Part shown: in pieces, positions 10,166 to 20,396 of the stretch | Numbering within the stretch: position 1 is the stretch's first letter | Layout: each line of letters begins with the position of its first letter | From: Limnephilus marmoratus | Taxonomy: Eukaryota; Arthropoda; Insecta; Trichoptera; Limnephilidae | DNA: 64,000 bases | Direction: 5' to 3' | Assembly: GCA_917880885.1 (NCBI GenBank) | Contig: OU862907.1 | Location: 71,853,072-71,917,071 of the forward strand | Made by a program: the position numbers and the translations under genes | The notes under the pieces: model-generated | Databases searched by the model: none | Told to the model about the DNA's origin: nothing | The model's input: the letters and a program-made list of their open reading frames with translations, nothing else

Positions 10166-13100
10166 ATGGATCTTCCCAACCCAGAGAGTGTTTCCATCAA
10201 AGTGGAACCAGGGTCCCAGGAAGACGGCGCAGGTGAAATGCCCTATACGGATATAGATATCTACCTCCCGGATGTGAAGAAGGAATGTTTGCAGTATGCT
10301 GCAAGTACTTCAACAGCCAGTAAGTTGCGTTGTAAATGAAGAACACGTTGAGTGTTGTTTCAGATTTTCGGAAGTCCTGTCCGATTTAGAATATTGTTCA
10401 GACAGATATTTATTTCGATGTTTACTATACCTATATCTTTACAATAAACTGCCGAGAAATCGCTTAAACTTATATTGTTCACAAAAAGTTTCCAATTTCT
10501 AGAGTAAATATCTCAATTGCGAGAAATGATGTAAGTTTCATGTATTATTGGTTTTATAAATATTTATTAAATTGATGCAAAATAACAATTTTCTTTTGAC
10601 AATTACAACCCAACTTTGTTGTGAAAGTTCACATAAGTAAAATGGTGTTTCTTTCCCATGGATACATTAAAAGAGAAAATAGGTTACTAAAAAGCCTCGA
10701 TTACCTACATTCAGCGAGTTTACAAGCTAATAGCCGGCAGGAATTTACTAGCACTATCTGCTAGTAAACTCCTTTAGTGTAAAATCTGCTAGTTACATAG
10801 TAATACACTGAGCGAGTTCATAAGCAGATAGTGATTACGCCGGTTAGTAGCTTGTAAACTCGCTCAATTTAATTGAGGCTTAAGACAACGCGCATATTTG
10901 CACCGAACTAGAGCGATTGGACATACTTGAGATTTACTGCGTTTAGTATCGCATAGTTAAGTTCTTCAGACAAGCTGTCCCCAGCTACCACATACAATTC
11001 TCTCTTTTGTATTTTTGTATGGTGTACGTTCCTTACTTTGTATTTATTTAGTCTACGTTCCCTGAAACGGACATCTAGTTTCCTTCTTATTTCTCAATCC
11101 TGCAATTTTAAATATGTTATTTTGATGTACAGTTGCAGTATGTTAAGTGTGACGTCCTTAAATAACTATCTCTACAAAGAGAATCTACAAAGTTTTTTTT
11201 GTGATAACTTTACCAAAGCGTTTTCTGTGTATTGTCAATATTTATTTTTTGTTTCTGCGATGCATTTCAATGGTATCTTTATTCTGTTTTTTGAAAAAAA
11301 AAAACTATATATTTTCTTATGGTACTATTTCTATAATTTTTAATATGCTGTTCTAAGTGCGTATTGTGTTTTGTTTCTCTAGGTAGCATTGATGTCGAGT
11401 TTGTTACTATCAAGTTAGAACCAGGATCCCGAGAAGAAGTTAAAGGGGGAATTCCTCATACGGAAATTGACATAGAACTCCCGGATGTTAAAAAGGAATG
11501 CTTAGAGCGCTCTGAAGGATTGACCCAGACAAAAGGTAAAACTGATTTTAGTTTGTTAACCTTTAACTATAGAAGTTACATTTTTGTTACACTGCAGGTG
11601 CAGTCTCACAGACCGCCATCTTTAAATGACGGAATCTATTTAGTTAAATAAGTATTGTACATAAAATTGGTTTTATTTGTTTACGGACTTTACCAAATAA
11701 AAATAAACAAGATATTTAAATAAAAATATATTTATTTTAAACTAAAATCTAACCATTTAACAATAAAAGGCACTTTTCAGCCATTTTTACTCAAGTTCAC
11801 TTTGTACGAACATTTTCCAAGGAAAATTACTTCTTCAGTATGTTTCACTAATTTTATAATAAAATATAAAGAATAAAAAATATTAAAAAAAAACTTATCA
11901 TCATCTTCTTAAAATAAAACATTCAATTTTTTTATAAAAATCACCTCCAGCTCAATTTATTACACAAACGTGGACGCGCGGTCCGAAAGGCCGCAATCAA
12001 AATATAAAGCGAAATTACTCACGCAAAATACAGCCGGTGACGTTACCTTCACTCTTGACAGTCGTTTTGCCACTAAAACCGAAGCTACTGAGGCGGACAG
12101 ATGCGTAGGGTACACGGGAGGAGAGTGGCACGCGATGCATAATTTGCAAGCGGACTGTGAGACCGTACGTCAATAGGTAAAGGTTTTAAAGGTAAAAAAT
12201 TTCGTGCCCTCCTAATTTTTGCCTTTTTAAATTATTGTTGTTACATTTACTAAGCTTTGTCTGTATTCTTTTTCAGGCTTACTGAAAAACCTTAAGACGC
12301 AGCTTGAGGGAAAGCGATACTCTTGTCCCCATTGTAACTACTCTTGCTCTCGTAAGTCAACGTTTGAACTGCACTTGGGCACACATTCTGGAGAAAACCT
12401 CTTTTCATGTGCCATATGTAACTATACATGTTATCAAATAGATACATTAAAAAGGCACATGATTGTACACAACGGAGAAAAATGTTTTTCATGTCCCGAC
12501 TGCAACTATTCATGTTCTCGGAAGGGTGATTTAGATTGTCATATGTTCACTCACGGTGGAATAAAACCTTTCTCTTGTCCCGACTGCAACTATTCATGCT
12601 CTCGAAAGGGTCAATTAAAAAGTCATATGTTCACTCACAGTGGGATAAATCCTTTTTCATGTCCCGACTGCAACTATTCGTGTTCTCGAAAACATCAATT
12701 AAAAATTCATATGTTCACTCACAGTGGAACAAAACCTTTTTCATGTCCTGACTGCAACTATTCATGTTCTCAAAAAGAACATTTAAAACGGCACATGTTC
12801 ACTCACAGTGGAACGAAACCTTTTTCATGTCCCGACTGCAATTATTCGTGTTCTCGAACAGTTGATTTAAAAAGACATGTGTTCACTCACAGTGAAACGA
12901 AACCTTTTTCATGTCCCGACTGCAACTATTCGTGTTCTGAAAAGGGTAATTTAAAAAGACATATGTTCAGACACAGTGGGATAAAACCTTTTTCATGTCC
13001 CGACTGCAACTATTCATGTTCTGAAAAGGGTACTTTAAAAAGACATATGTTCAGTCACAGTGGAACAAAACCTTTTTCTTGTGCCGACTGCAATTATTCA

Positions 13101-13406
13101 TGTTCTCAAAAAGAACATTTAAAACTTCACATGTTTAGTCACAGTGGAACAAAACCTTTTTCATGTCCCGACTGCAACTATTCGTTTTCTCGAAAGAGTG
13201 ATTTAAAAATTCATATGTTCACTCACAGTCGAACAAAACCTTTTTCATGTCCCGTCTGCAACTATTCATGTTCTCGAAAGGTTGATTTAAAAAGACATAT
13301 GTTCACTCATAGTGGAACAAAACCTTTTTCATGTCCTGTTTGCAACTATTCATGTTCTCGAATGCGTAATTTAAAAAGACATATGTTCACTCACAGTGGA
13401 ACATAA
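10166..13406 (+). CDS. C2H2 zinc-finger protein A, three coding exons, 13 fingers
   Basis: Exons 10166-10319, 11383-11535 and 12277-13406 join in frame to 478 codons plus stop, with GT-AG introns (donors at 10320 and 11536, acceptors ending 11382 and 12276). Exons 1 and 2 encode two versions of one acidic module (IKVEPGSQEDG...LPDVKKE and IKLEPGSREEV...LPDVKKE). Each has two matches to the SUMO consensus psi-K-x-E. Exon 3 encodes 13 tandem fingers of form C-x2-C-x12-H-x3-H with 28-residue (84-bp) spacing and SGTKP-type linkers. Finger backbones are almost identical (FSCPDCNYSCSRK), while helix positions 2, 3 and 6 vary. Likely a nuclear, sequence-specific DNA-binding regulator. Repression through SUMO is inferred. 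The paralogue at 34089 has the same structure. Confidence 0.85.
10694..10879. mobile_element. Fold-back MITE in intron 1, copy 1
   Basis: About 186 bp with inverted ends: GCCTCGATTACCTACATTCAG on the left, and TTTAATTGAGGC as the complement of the other terminus. Both arms share GCGAGTTTACAAGCTA and GCCGGC blocks. It is at the same place in the paralogue (34375-34559), so it inserted before the duplication. No coding capacity. A related fragment lies near 51040. Confidence 0.7.
11943..12176 (+). other. Conserved open frame in intron 2, copy 1
   Basis: An open frame (from 11970: SKYKAKLLTQNTAGDV, then FTLDSRFATKTEATEADRCV) that ends TAG directly before GTAAAG, a good donor site. It is matched at 35607-35849 in the paralogue by a frame of the same length with several amino-acid changes but no stop. 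It is GC- and CpG-richer than its surroundings. It could be an alternative exon of the zinc-finger gene or a remnant of captured or mobile DNA. I do not recognise the protein. Confidence 0.35.
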
Positions 13407-13740
13407 CCTCTTGCTTGTGCCGACTGCAACTATTCATGTTCACAAAAGTAATTAATTGTTAAACCTTCACATGTTGACTCACAGTGGAAAACAACCTTTT
13501 TTGTTCCGACTGCAAGTATTTGTGTTCTCAAAAGGGTAATTTAAAAAGTCATATATCGACTCACAGTGGAACACAAAACCTTTTTTATGTCCGGACTGCA
13601 ACTGTTCGTTTTCTGAAAAGGTAATTTAAATCGTCACATGATTCTCAGCGGAATAAAACTTTTTTTCATTTTTCGACTGCAAATATCAATTTACTAGGAC
13701 GGAAAATGTAAAGAGCCACTTGTGGGCTCATTCACATAAG
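13407..13740 (+). pseudogene. Decayed zinc fingers after the stop of gene A
   Basis: Finger coding continues past the TAA at 13404-13406 (where a Lys AAA codon stands in other fingers) but is broken by small deletions, such as after TGTTCACAAAAG near 13445 and at about 13580 and 13620. Four fingers can be traced. The same stop occurs at the same point of the paralogue (38069-38071), so the C-terminus was set before duplication and this tail has decayed since. Confidence 0.75.
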
Positions 13741-14860
13741 GGATTTTCTCTAAACTATGTGTTTTGCTACTTTTTTTACATTTACTACTCGTTTTGGGAG
13801 GCAGTTACGTGACCGTCAACCCCGGTAATCATTATTTTGGAAAACACATTTTCCATCGGTGGTTCGAAGAGGTTTACTACGTTTTGTTACTTAGCAGGGG
13901 CGCCGGGTTCATTGAGTGAGACTTTTTTGTCTTGGTGGCGGATACGTTTGCTTACCTAGTTCGTTGCGGGTCGGATATGAGAGATTGGTTGAGAGAGACC
14001 GAATCTTTACCTGTCCAGCCGGATTGGATTCTCTCGACCCATCGCCTCGCACCGTAGTTAAAGGGTTGGATTCGTATATCCGTCCCTTCTGGATAAACTG
14101 ACCTAAGATTCCTACCCACCTCTCGTTTGTTATTCCTTCCCAGAAAATCCAGTCCTTCCTTTCCTCAAAATGAAAACCTAGTCTCCTTCAACGGAAGCAA
14201 TCTTCCGAACAGGCCCACCATTGACCAGCTCAGATATAGGGGCTCCATCGAAGGCAGAGTAAAATTAACCTGTCAAAAACTGGGCGTACTTTAGAGGGCC
14301 CGCATATACTTTAATAGTACACAACTGTTAACTCTGTACAAATTACCTGTGCGCCCCACGGTTGATTTTGGCAGCCACTTCTCGTCTGGAGCTCCAAAAT
14401 ACCTGAAAAATACCCTCGATTCTTTGCAGAAACGGGCGGTCCGTTTGATAGATTCTCCCATCTTAACGGTTTGCAATCTTTAGTGCACAGGCGTCGGGTG
14501 GGAATGCTATCCTTGTTCTACTGGTATTACAATGGAAGATGCTCTGAGGAACTAGGGTCATTGATTCCTTCGGCACCGGTGCGTAGTCAGGAAACACGCC
14601 AAACGCGTGCCCAACATTTGTTCACAGTTGACATTTGTCACATGAGAACGGGTCGCTTCTTCGACTCATTATTGTGTTCAACAGCTCGGCTGTGGAACGA
14701 TTTGCTGGCCTCTGTGTTTCCTCCTTCCTTCAACATGGGTCTCTTCAAGGCCAATGTTCGTTCCTTCCTCTCCTCAAAAAGACCCCCCACACAGCATCTC
14801 AGATGAAATAGGTCCTGAAGGAAATTATTTTTCTCAGGGCCTCCTGTGTGGAGTTTATGT
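13741..14860 (+). pseudogene. LINE fragment downstream of zinc-finger gene A
   Basis: Plus-strand remnant of a non-LTR element, internally deleted. A 5' part (13790-14100) carries the family sequence GTTACTTAGCAGGGGCGCCG. A frame at about 14300-14470 reads RPTVDFGSHFSSGAPKY and LQKRAVRLID, and a shifted frame at 14471-14806 reads HRRRVGMLSLFYWYYNGRC and ARLWNDLLASVFP. These are typical of the C-terminal end of insect LINE polymerases. The 3' UTR ends CTCAGGGCCTCCTGTGTGGAG. At least one frameshift disables it. Homologous copies at 39490-40645 and 49975-50530 also follow zinc-finger arrays. Confidence 0.75.
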
Positions 14861-14889
14861 TAAAAAAAAAATATATAAATATATATATA

Positions 14890-15570
14890 TCTCTTTATAT
14901 CTTTAAAACAATTTAAAAAAAATTTGAAAAACACCAGACATATAGTGGAAAAATAATAGGTATACGCACATGTTCGGATATACACATATACGTACTACAT
15001 TCTTTAAAATTTCAAATAAAAATAAAAAACAAAACAATAGGTACAATAATAAGGTATCAATTATTTAGTTTTGTTAAAGTGAATCAATCTACGAGTATTT
15101 GGTAATGAATTGGTTACTATAAGGCTCCATTAACTATATGTTTGAAAGAGCTTAAAGTAAATGGCAAGATATCAGCGTCGATACATTTTTTGTTATAATG
15201 ATTACATGTTCTCAATAAGGAAGATTTTTGCCTCAGACTAGTTGAAGCAACTTTGACATGAAACAATGATTTGTCCCTAGTTTTCTTACTCAGAACTCAA
15301 ATATTAATTGATGACAAAAGAGCCGGACAGTCAATATGACCATTCAAGATTTTGTGTAAGTAAGTCATATCCGTAATATCTCTCTTACTTTTTTAGAGTT
15401 TTGAGTCCATAGTGTTTTATAGAGCTGTCCGTGTCATAATAACGCCCATGTCTCTTGAAGTTCAAGTGATGTAGAAATTTTCTTTGGACAGCTTCTATGC
15501 GTTTTGTGTATATATTATAGAGAGGATTCCATATAGGAGAGGCATACTCAAGATGACTACGATGTTCACA
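14890..15570 (-). mobile_element. LINE-C family 3' fragment
   Basis: Minus-strand 3' UTR (with GAAAAACACCAGAC near 14927 on the plus strand) and the degenerate C-terminal RT end. Its coding part (15120-15560) matches LINE-C but is frameshifted near 15395 and 15295. The last readable piece is SHLEYASPIWNP. It is absent from the corresponding point of copy 2 near 40670. Confidence 0.7.
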
Positions 15571-16015
15571 AAAGTCATCGTTTAAGCGTTTAAGGTTTAT
15601 TGACATGTCCTCTATGCCAGACCACAAAGTACGGTGTGTCCATTTTGGTCTCACAATGACGTTCCATGCGGTTCTCCCAAACATTCGGCCCATACGTGAG
15701 AAGATCACCGCACGAACGATTCCGCTGGATTCTGTATTGATGGTCATTCACATTATTGTATCTTTTGAGGCTTGTGAGCAGTTTGTCATTAATCACACAT
15801 TCCATCGACTTCGACGGAACTGACGTCATCGCTATGGGGCGGTAGTTGGCCTTGTTGTAACTTTTTTTCGCTACAGAGCCACACTTAAGGGCCACTTTGA
15901 AGTGCATCGTCAACATTAGAGCTATTTCTGCAGCACACCTCTGCAATTCCAGGGCAGGTAATCCGTCAGATTCACTTGTTATGGCTAATCGAGCAGCGCT
16001 CTGATTATACATAAA
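15571..16015 (-). pseudogene. Second LINE RT fragment of a different family
   Basis: The minus-strand frame contains KANYRPIAMTSVPSKSMECVI, NDHQYRIQRNRSCGDLLTY and a degraded version of the following WGEA and D-x-SKAF region. It is the N-terminal half of an RT domain from another LINE family, fused end to end with the LINE-C fragment at about 15565. No catalytic YADD/FADD part is present. It is likely a fragment brought in by recombination or template switching. Confidence 0.65.
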
Positions 16016-16299
16016 AAAACCATTAAACAGTAGTGTCTTTTGCTCCCTTGTGGCGATTTTCTCATTAAAACGGCTCTTTTTTTAAATTAACCCAACACTG
16101 GACGCCCTAAGAAAATAAATCTTCATTACACATGACATATTTGAAGATTCTGTGTATATGATATATTACAAAGTTTATATTGTAGTTTTTGAAGTTTTAG
16201 GAATGTTTAAACATTGAAAATTTAGTATACATCTTTAGTTTGTAGTCAAGTCGAAAATAATTTCTCGATCTGGTCCCCCCATATTAAGATACATTCCGA

Positions 16300-16800
16300 T
16301 TCAATTGAAAAAAATTCAACATAAATTACTAAAACACATTTTTAATCTCTGTATTCCATCTGAAAGCTTAAACTGTATTCACTTGATAAAAATATTAAAT
16401 TTATTATTACTCTCAGATAAATGATGTTATAGAAGTCCTGATTTAATTAACTTCAGAATTTCAAATCCACGAGAACAACTCGTTGTAAAATCCCGTTTAA
16501 ATTCAACAATACCAGGACCATCTATGACTGAGTTTTCGAAACACTCGTTTGTACCTAGGTTGCATAAAGTTAGTAATAGATACGCAGATGTGGCGGAACT
16601 ATTTAACTGCATAGAAGATTGGTACAAAAGGGCTTTGCTATAAAAACTAATCATCAGTAATAATTTTAACTATTCTAGCTTATTTCTATTATAAAATTTT
16701 GTACATTGGTTCTTGAATAGCTCTGATGTCATTTCATAATCATTGTTTATGGAATATTTATACCGTTAATATAAAATAAATTATGTTTTATCATATCACA
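16300..16800 (+). pseudogene. LINE C-terminal remnant, copy 1
   Basis: The plus-strand frame at about 16436-16645 reads PDLINFRISNPREQ, FVPRLHKVSNRYADVAELF and ends near 16645. This resembles the C-terminal tail of Jockey-type polymerases. A lower-quality stretch with a similar feel precedes it (about 16310-16430). The counterpart at 40680-41010 has frameshifts and stops. Position 16720-16830 holds a shared 3' flank. Confidence 0.5.
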
Positions 16801-17129
16801 GCAGTTTTTTCTTTCTTCGAAACAAATGTTACTTTTGACACATTTCTGTGGAGCCCTCTTCGTAGGAAATTAAAAAAATCATAACTAGTGAACGCGTAAA
16901 TCTCTAAATGTTTTTGTTGTTCTAGTTATATAAGTAAGTTCATTGGAATCAACTAGATTTAAACCTCTTTAGGGCGTAGTTCTCCGTTTTGCTATTTTTT
17001 TCGTTTTAGGTAATAATATTAGTTTACCATATTAATTGTATGATTCTGGAAAAAATATGGATTTATTTATTATTATATTAATTACTAAATATTAAAAAAA
17101 AACCACAATATTTTTATAAAATCTAGAAA
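16801..17129. other. Non-coding stretch
   Basis: AT-rich sequence matched at 41454-41780 in copy 2. No ORF, promoter or repeat that I recognise. Confidence 0.5.
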
Positions 17130-17545
17130 TCAATTTTGGAGGTGGATAGGCGCTAATTGGATAACCAAAATCTCTGCCATAGGTCACCCCAAATGCTTCG
17201 CTACTTTTGGTGACTTAGCAGGGGTGGCATCTTGGCGGCATATGCGTCTGCCCACCAACTGCTTGGCAGGTCAGATTGGAAGATACTGGTTCAGGAAGAC
17301 TTTTTGACATCTCCAAAAGGACTCTCGGAACATCGCCTTGCACCGCAGAAGGACGGATAAATTCATATGTTCGTCACTTCTGGACACACTGACCCCCAGA
17401 TTTCTAATCAACCCTCACATCTTTTTCTTCCTGACTTCCTCTCCTTCCTTTCCCAAAAAGACTCTTCAGACAGCATCCTCAAAGATGACATAAGCCCTGG
17501 TGCGAATTATTTGCCTTAGTGCCTTCTGTGTGGAGCCAAACCAAA
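17130..17545 (+). mobile_element. Short LINE-derived element, copy 1
   Basis: About 400 bp. Its first part matches the 5' part of the LINE at 49975-50500 (GGTGACTTAGCAGGGGTG, then GGCGGCATATGCGTC). Its last part matches the 3' end (CTCCTTCCTTTCCCAAAAAG, CCTTCTGTGTGGAG). The RT-coding middle is missing. It recurs at 41780-42195. It looks like an internally deleted, possibly non-autonomous, form that kept both ends. Confidence 0.6.
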
Positions 17546-17944
17546 ACATTTTTTAATTTTTTATTTACTTTCACCTTCGCAATTTGAAAAAAAAAAAAAA
17601 AATAATTTACCATTAATTTAGGACTCTCGAAAGCATTTTTTTTTTTATTTTTACGTACAAAGTTGTGTGTATTGGCATCTTTCGGTTTTTTAAGTATGTT
17701 AAAATAAATAAATTAACCACGACAAGTTAGCAACAGAATTAATTCAGTTGCTGTGGTCAGTTTCTGTCAAAATAAAGTTGGATGGGATGTGGTAACACTT
17801 AGCATTAAATTCAAATTATATTTGTTTTTTTATATAATCCAACGTATCTATATAAAAAAATATTAATTTGTAATTACTAGCCCAATATGAATTTTGGTGG
17901 TTCCCAAAACTCCAAACTTTAGGATCAAATTAAATCGTCATATT
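17546..17944. other. Non-coding stretch
   Basis: AT-rich. It contains the intact TTAA at about 17699-17702 that is the empty site for the element at 42371-49277 in copy 2. No gene seen. Confidence 0.55.
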
Positions 17945-18205
17945 ATTTTCAAATAATTTTTTATTTTATTTTAAATGCACATTTACAGTTTTACATTAAA
18001 CCAATAATTAACACACATTATATTATTGAGTAATAATACATTTTTTGAATTGTTGAATATTTAGTTGAAAAATATCTATGTCAAGGAACAGATAATTTTT
18101 CCGAGCGGCATTACGAATGGTAAGTTAGTTTTGCGTCTCGGAACAACAGAAGTTCTTTGTCTGCGGGCTCTTGTGAAGTTGTCGGGAACATAAAACTATA
18201 AAACG
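17945..18205 (-). pseudogene. LINE C-terminal fragment with tail
   Basis: The minus strand reads RARRQRTSVVPRRKTNLPF and then, one frame over, NAARKNYLFLDIDIFQLN. This is the usual C-terminus of Jockey-type polymerases, with a single frameshift near 18118. The 3' side is T/A-rich and matches 49541-49600. Short 5'-truncated copy. Confidence 0.6.
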
Positions 18206-18850
18206 TATTATATAAAGTATTATTAATGTTGGAATTTTCAAAAAAAGTTATTTATCTTTTTTACTTACACTGTCATGTAGAATCACCTCCCGAAGTTAAT
18301 GCACTTTACCCCCCGGACACCCTGTATAACCCACATCCAATACTGTCTGATCTACCGATAAAATATTACCTACCTATTGTCCAACCTTGTCACCGGGAGA
18401 AGAATTCGTCCCGTCTCTTAGTACAACTTCTACCACACAACGAAATGCTAAACATTGTCATATTATGTTAAAGGCAAGTTCCATGGTTGATACCGGGCAA
18501 ACTAAAATAAGAATATATTCTTGCGAAGCGTCGTGAGTTTTATGCAATATCAAGAGGGAACAGAGAGGAGACCAGTTCTTAAGGTAGGACTTTTTATTAT
18601 TCTGGTGGCATCCTCTCCCAGTTCCTTTTCCGTTCCATATTTCCTTCCAGAGCTTCACACAAAATTCACGCGCCCCAAAATCGCCATAAATTTCATGAGC
18701 TGTCGAAACAAAGGTACATGGTAGATTTAAGGTGCATTTAAATGTATAATAAATAATCGTCTTTGTTCTGTAAAATTTATAATTCTTTGTTTGCCCCTTT
18801 TGCGTTCCTCAACCATTCAACCGTTATTAAATTATTTCCTATACCATTCA
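18206..18850. other. Unassigned stretch
   Basis: Several short open frames without recognisable domains. Around 18300-18330 a CCCCCCGGACACCCTGTAT phrase resembles termini common in mariner-like repeats, but no full element can be drawn. Confidence 0.35.
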
Positions 18851-18949
18851 TCCAACTGCGATGACACTTTGGTGAGTTGTTTTGCGCACGCCCGAAGGTT
18901 TGTATATAATTAACTGGTACCCGGCATGCGTTGCTAAGCTATTTAATAA

Positions 18950-19570
18950 AGGAATTGTTTCTCCTTGCGTGTCGTTTCCCATTCGTCCCGTTCCCTTCCG
19001 CCTCCCTTTCCCCTCCCCACTCCATTCACCCCTTTCCTCCGTCCCGTGAACCCCCCTCCCGAGTCCCCCCGTCCCGCATTCAATACATTCAGTTTTCAAA
19101 CGGCTCGCATGCCACCTATTGCATTTTTTTTTTCAAAATTCGAGCTCACCAGTAGTTTTATTCAACCTTGTCCTAACAATAATGAACACAAAAAAAAGAA
19201 TTATCCAATTTGCGGAAGTTATGCGCGTACATACATTTCGGCGTTTCTTTTTTTATACAGAAGATAGATCATAATGGTGAGGTCTGGCGTTATGAAATTT
19301 GCATACAAATTTGACAATAGGTGGCGCGCGAGTTTTTTGAAATACGTGTGTGTCGTTCAGTTAGAAGGAGGGAAGGGGAGGGGAAATCGGGTGGTGGGAG
19401 GGGAATCGAGTAGGGGGAAAGCCAGGGAAGGTGGAAGAGGAACACGGGAGAAGAACGCAGGGAGTAGCGGCGGTTCACGGGGCAGGGGGCGCTGGTGTGT
19501 GGAAGACGGGAAAGGGGGTGCGGGATAGAAACGGGGACGCATGGGAAAGGACACGCTGGGAGAACAAAAG
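18950..19570. repeat. Imperfect inverted repeat with polypyrimidine and polypurine arms
   Basis: The left arm (about 18950-19145) is strongly pyrimidine-rich on the plus strand, and the right arm (about 19305-19570) is its imperfect complement and purine-rich. Matching landmarks are GCGTGTCGTTTCCCATTCG on the left with the complement of ATGGGAAAGGACACGC on the right, and CCACCTATTG with CAATAGGTGG next to the loop. Open frames through both arms are low-complexity artefacts. Probably a fold-back repeat. Confidence 0.6.
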
Positions 19571-19797
19571 GGGAGTATAATAACCGATACATTGCAAAAT
19601 CGGTAAAGAAAATTACAAAAACATTTTTTAGCATAATAAACACATTTACATTTGTGCAAAAATTTACTCATTCGTATAGTTAAAGCATAACTGAATCCTA
19701 TTTTAGCCAGAATGTCTGGTATTGAATAAACTGTAACAACGGCCGATTGATCCTTACTTAATTAATCCGCCATACTATTTAAGGATGTCACGGGTGT

Positions 19798-20396
19798 TTA
19801 TTTATTTATTTACGGACCAATAGTCCAATTAAGAATAACACGAATAGAAAAATAAAAGAGAGATCACAATGAAAGGAGATTACATATAGATGAAGAGCAT
19901 TGACAAAATACATATAAAATAAAAGTATATAGAGAAGATAACTACAAGTAGCTTGAAGATGGATTTAAAAAGACTTTAAAAAACCACATTGCGTAACGAC
20001 TGCCGAAAGTCATTTAGGCTTACACCAAAAAATTCAATGCTTTGATTTGCGTTGACAAGTCTCGACATTCTGGATAAAGGAGAATGATATCCATAATTAG
20101 TAGAATGTTGATTGAGGAACAGCAATTCATTATTTCAAGTCTACGGGAAGGAATGTTGAACTGGATGAGTTGTAACAAAGCAGGTGTGTCAGTAATACTG
20201 TTGATAATTTTGAAAATGCATATTAGATCAGAGTCCTTTCTACGTTTTTCTAAAGAGGAAATGTTTAAAGTTTGTTCAATTTCATCATACGAGTATTCTC
20301 CTCTTTCAAGTCCTAACCTCCAAACAATTCCCCGTAGGAAGCGATGTTGTACAGATTCGATGTAATAAATGTGGACAGCATAAAAAGGGCTCCAGA
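19798..20396 (-). pseudogene. LINE remnant (copy 2 of 1-125) with intact 3' tail
   Basis: Minus-strand 3' part of the LINE seen at window start, here extending to its (AAAT)n tail (TTTATTTATTTA at 19800 on the plus strand). The frame includes YIESVQHRFLRGIVWRLGLE, LEKRRKDSDLICIFKIINS and the final residues of the polymerase. It is interrupted on the upstream side by the short element at 20397-21496 and continues at 21497-21730 and 24668-24760. Confidence 0.75.

Larger units (their letters stand above)
1..18060. repeat. Segmental duplication, copy 1
   Basis: This block recurs in the same order and orientation further along the window. Matching landmarks are 1 with 20262 (LINE remnant), 1544 with 28025 (tRNA-like), 2360 with 33310, 10166 with 34089 (zinc-finger start), 13750 with 39490, 17150 with 41800 and 17740 with 49310. 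Similarity is high but not perfect, with scattered substitutions and small indels. The left edge is cut by the window, since position 1 already matches. Insertions private to this copy include the block 2642-9660, flanked by ACATTTG (2635-2641 and 9661-9667) where the other copy has a single ACATTTG at 33590-33596, and LINE pieces at about 14890-16330. Confidence 0.85.

Noticed and set aside
12536..12751. Alternative-frame ORFs within the finger arrays (also 36736-36942 and 38417-38623)
   Set aside because: Shadows of the 84-bp finger unit in another frame; the C2H2 frame is clearly the real one.
16427..16654. Minus-strand 75-codon frame
   Set aside because: The plus-strand reading shows LINE C-terminal motifs, so the minus frame is a shadow.
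19274..19671. Several overlapping open frames rich in Gly, Arg, Pro and Ser
   Set aside because: They are caused by the polypurine/polypyrimidine arms, are open on both strands, and have no recognisable protein.
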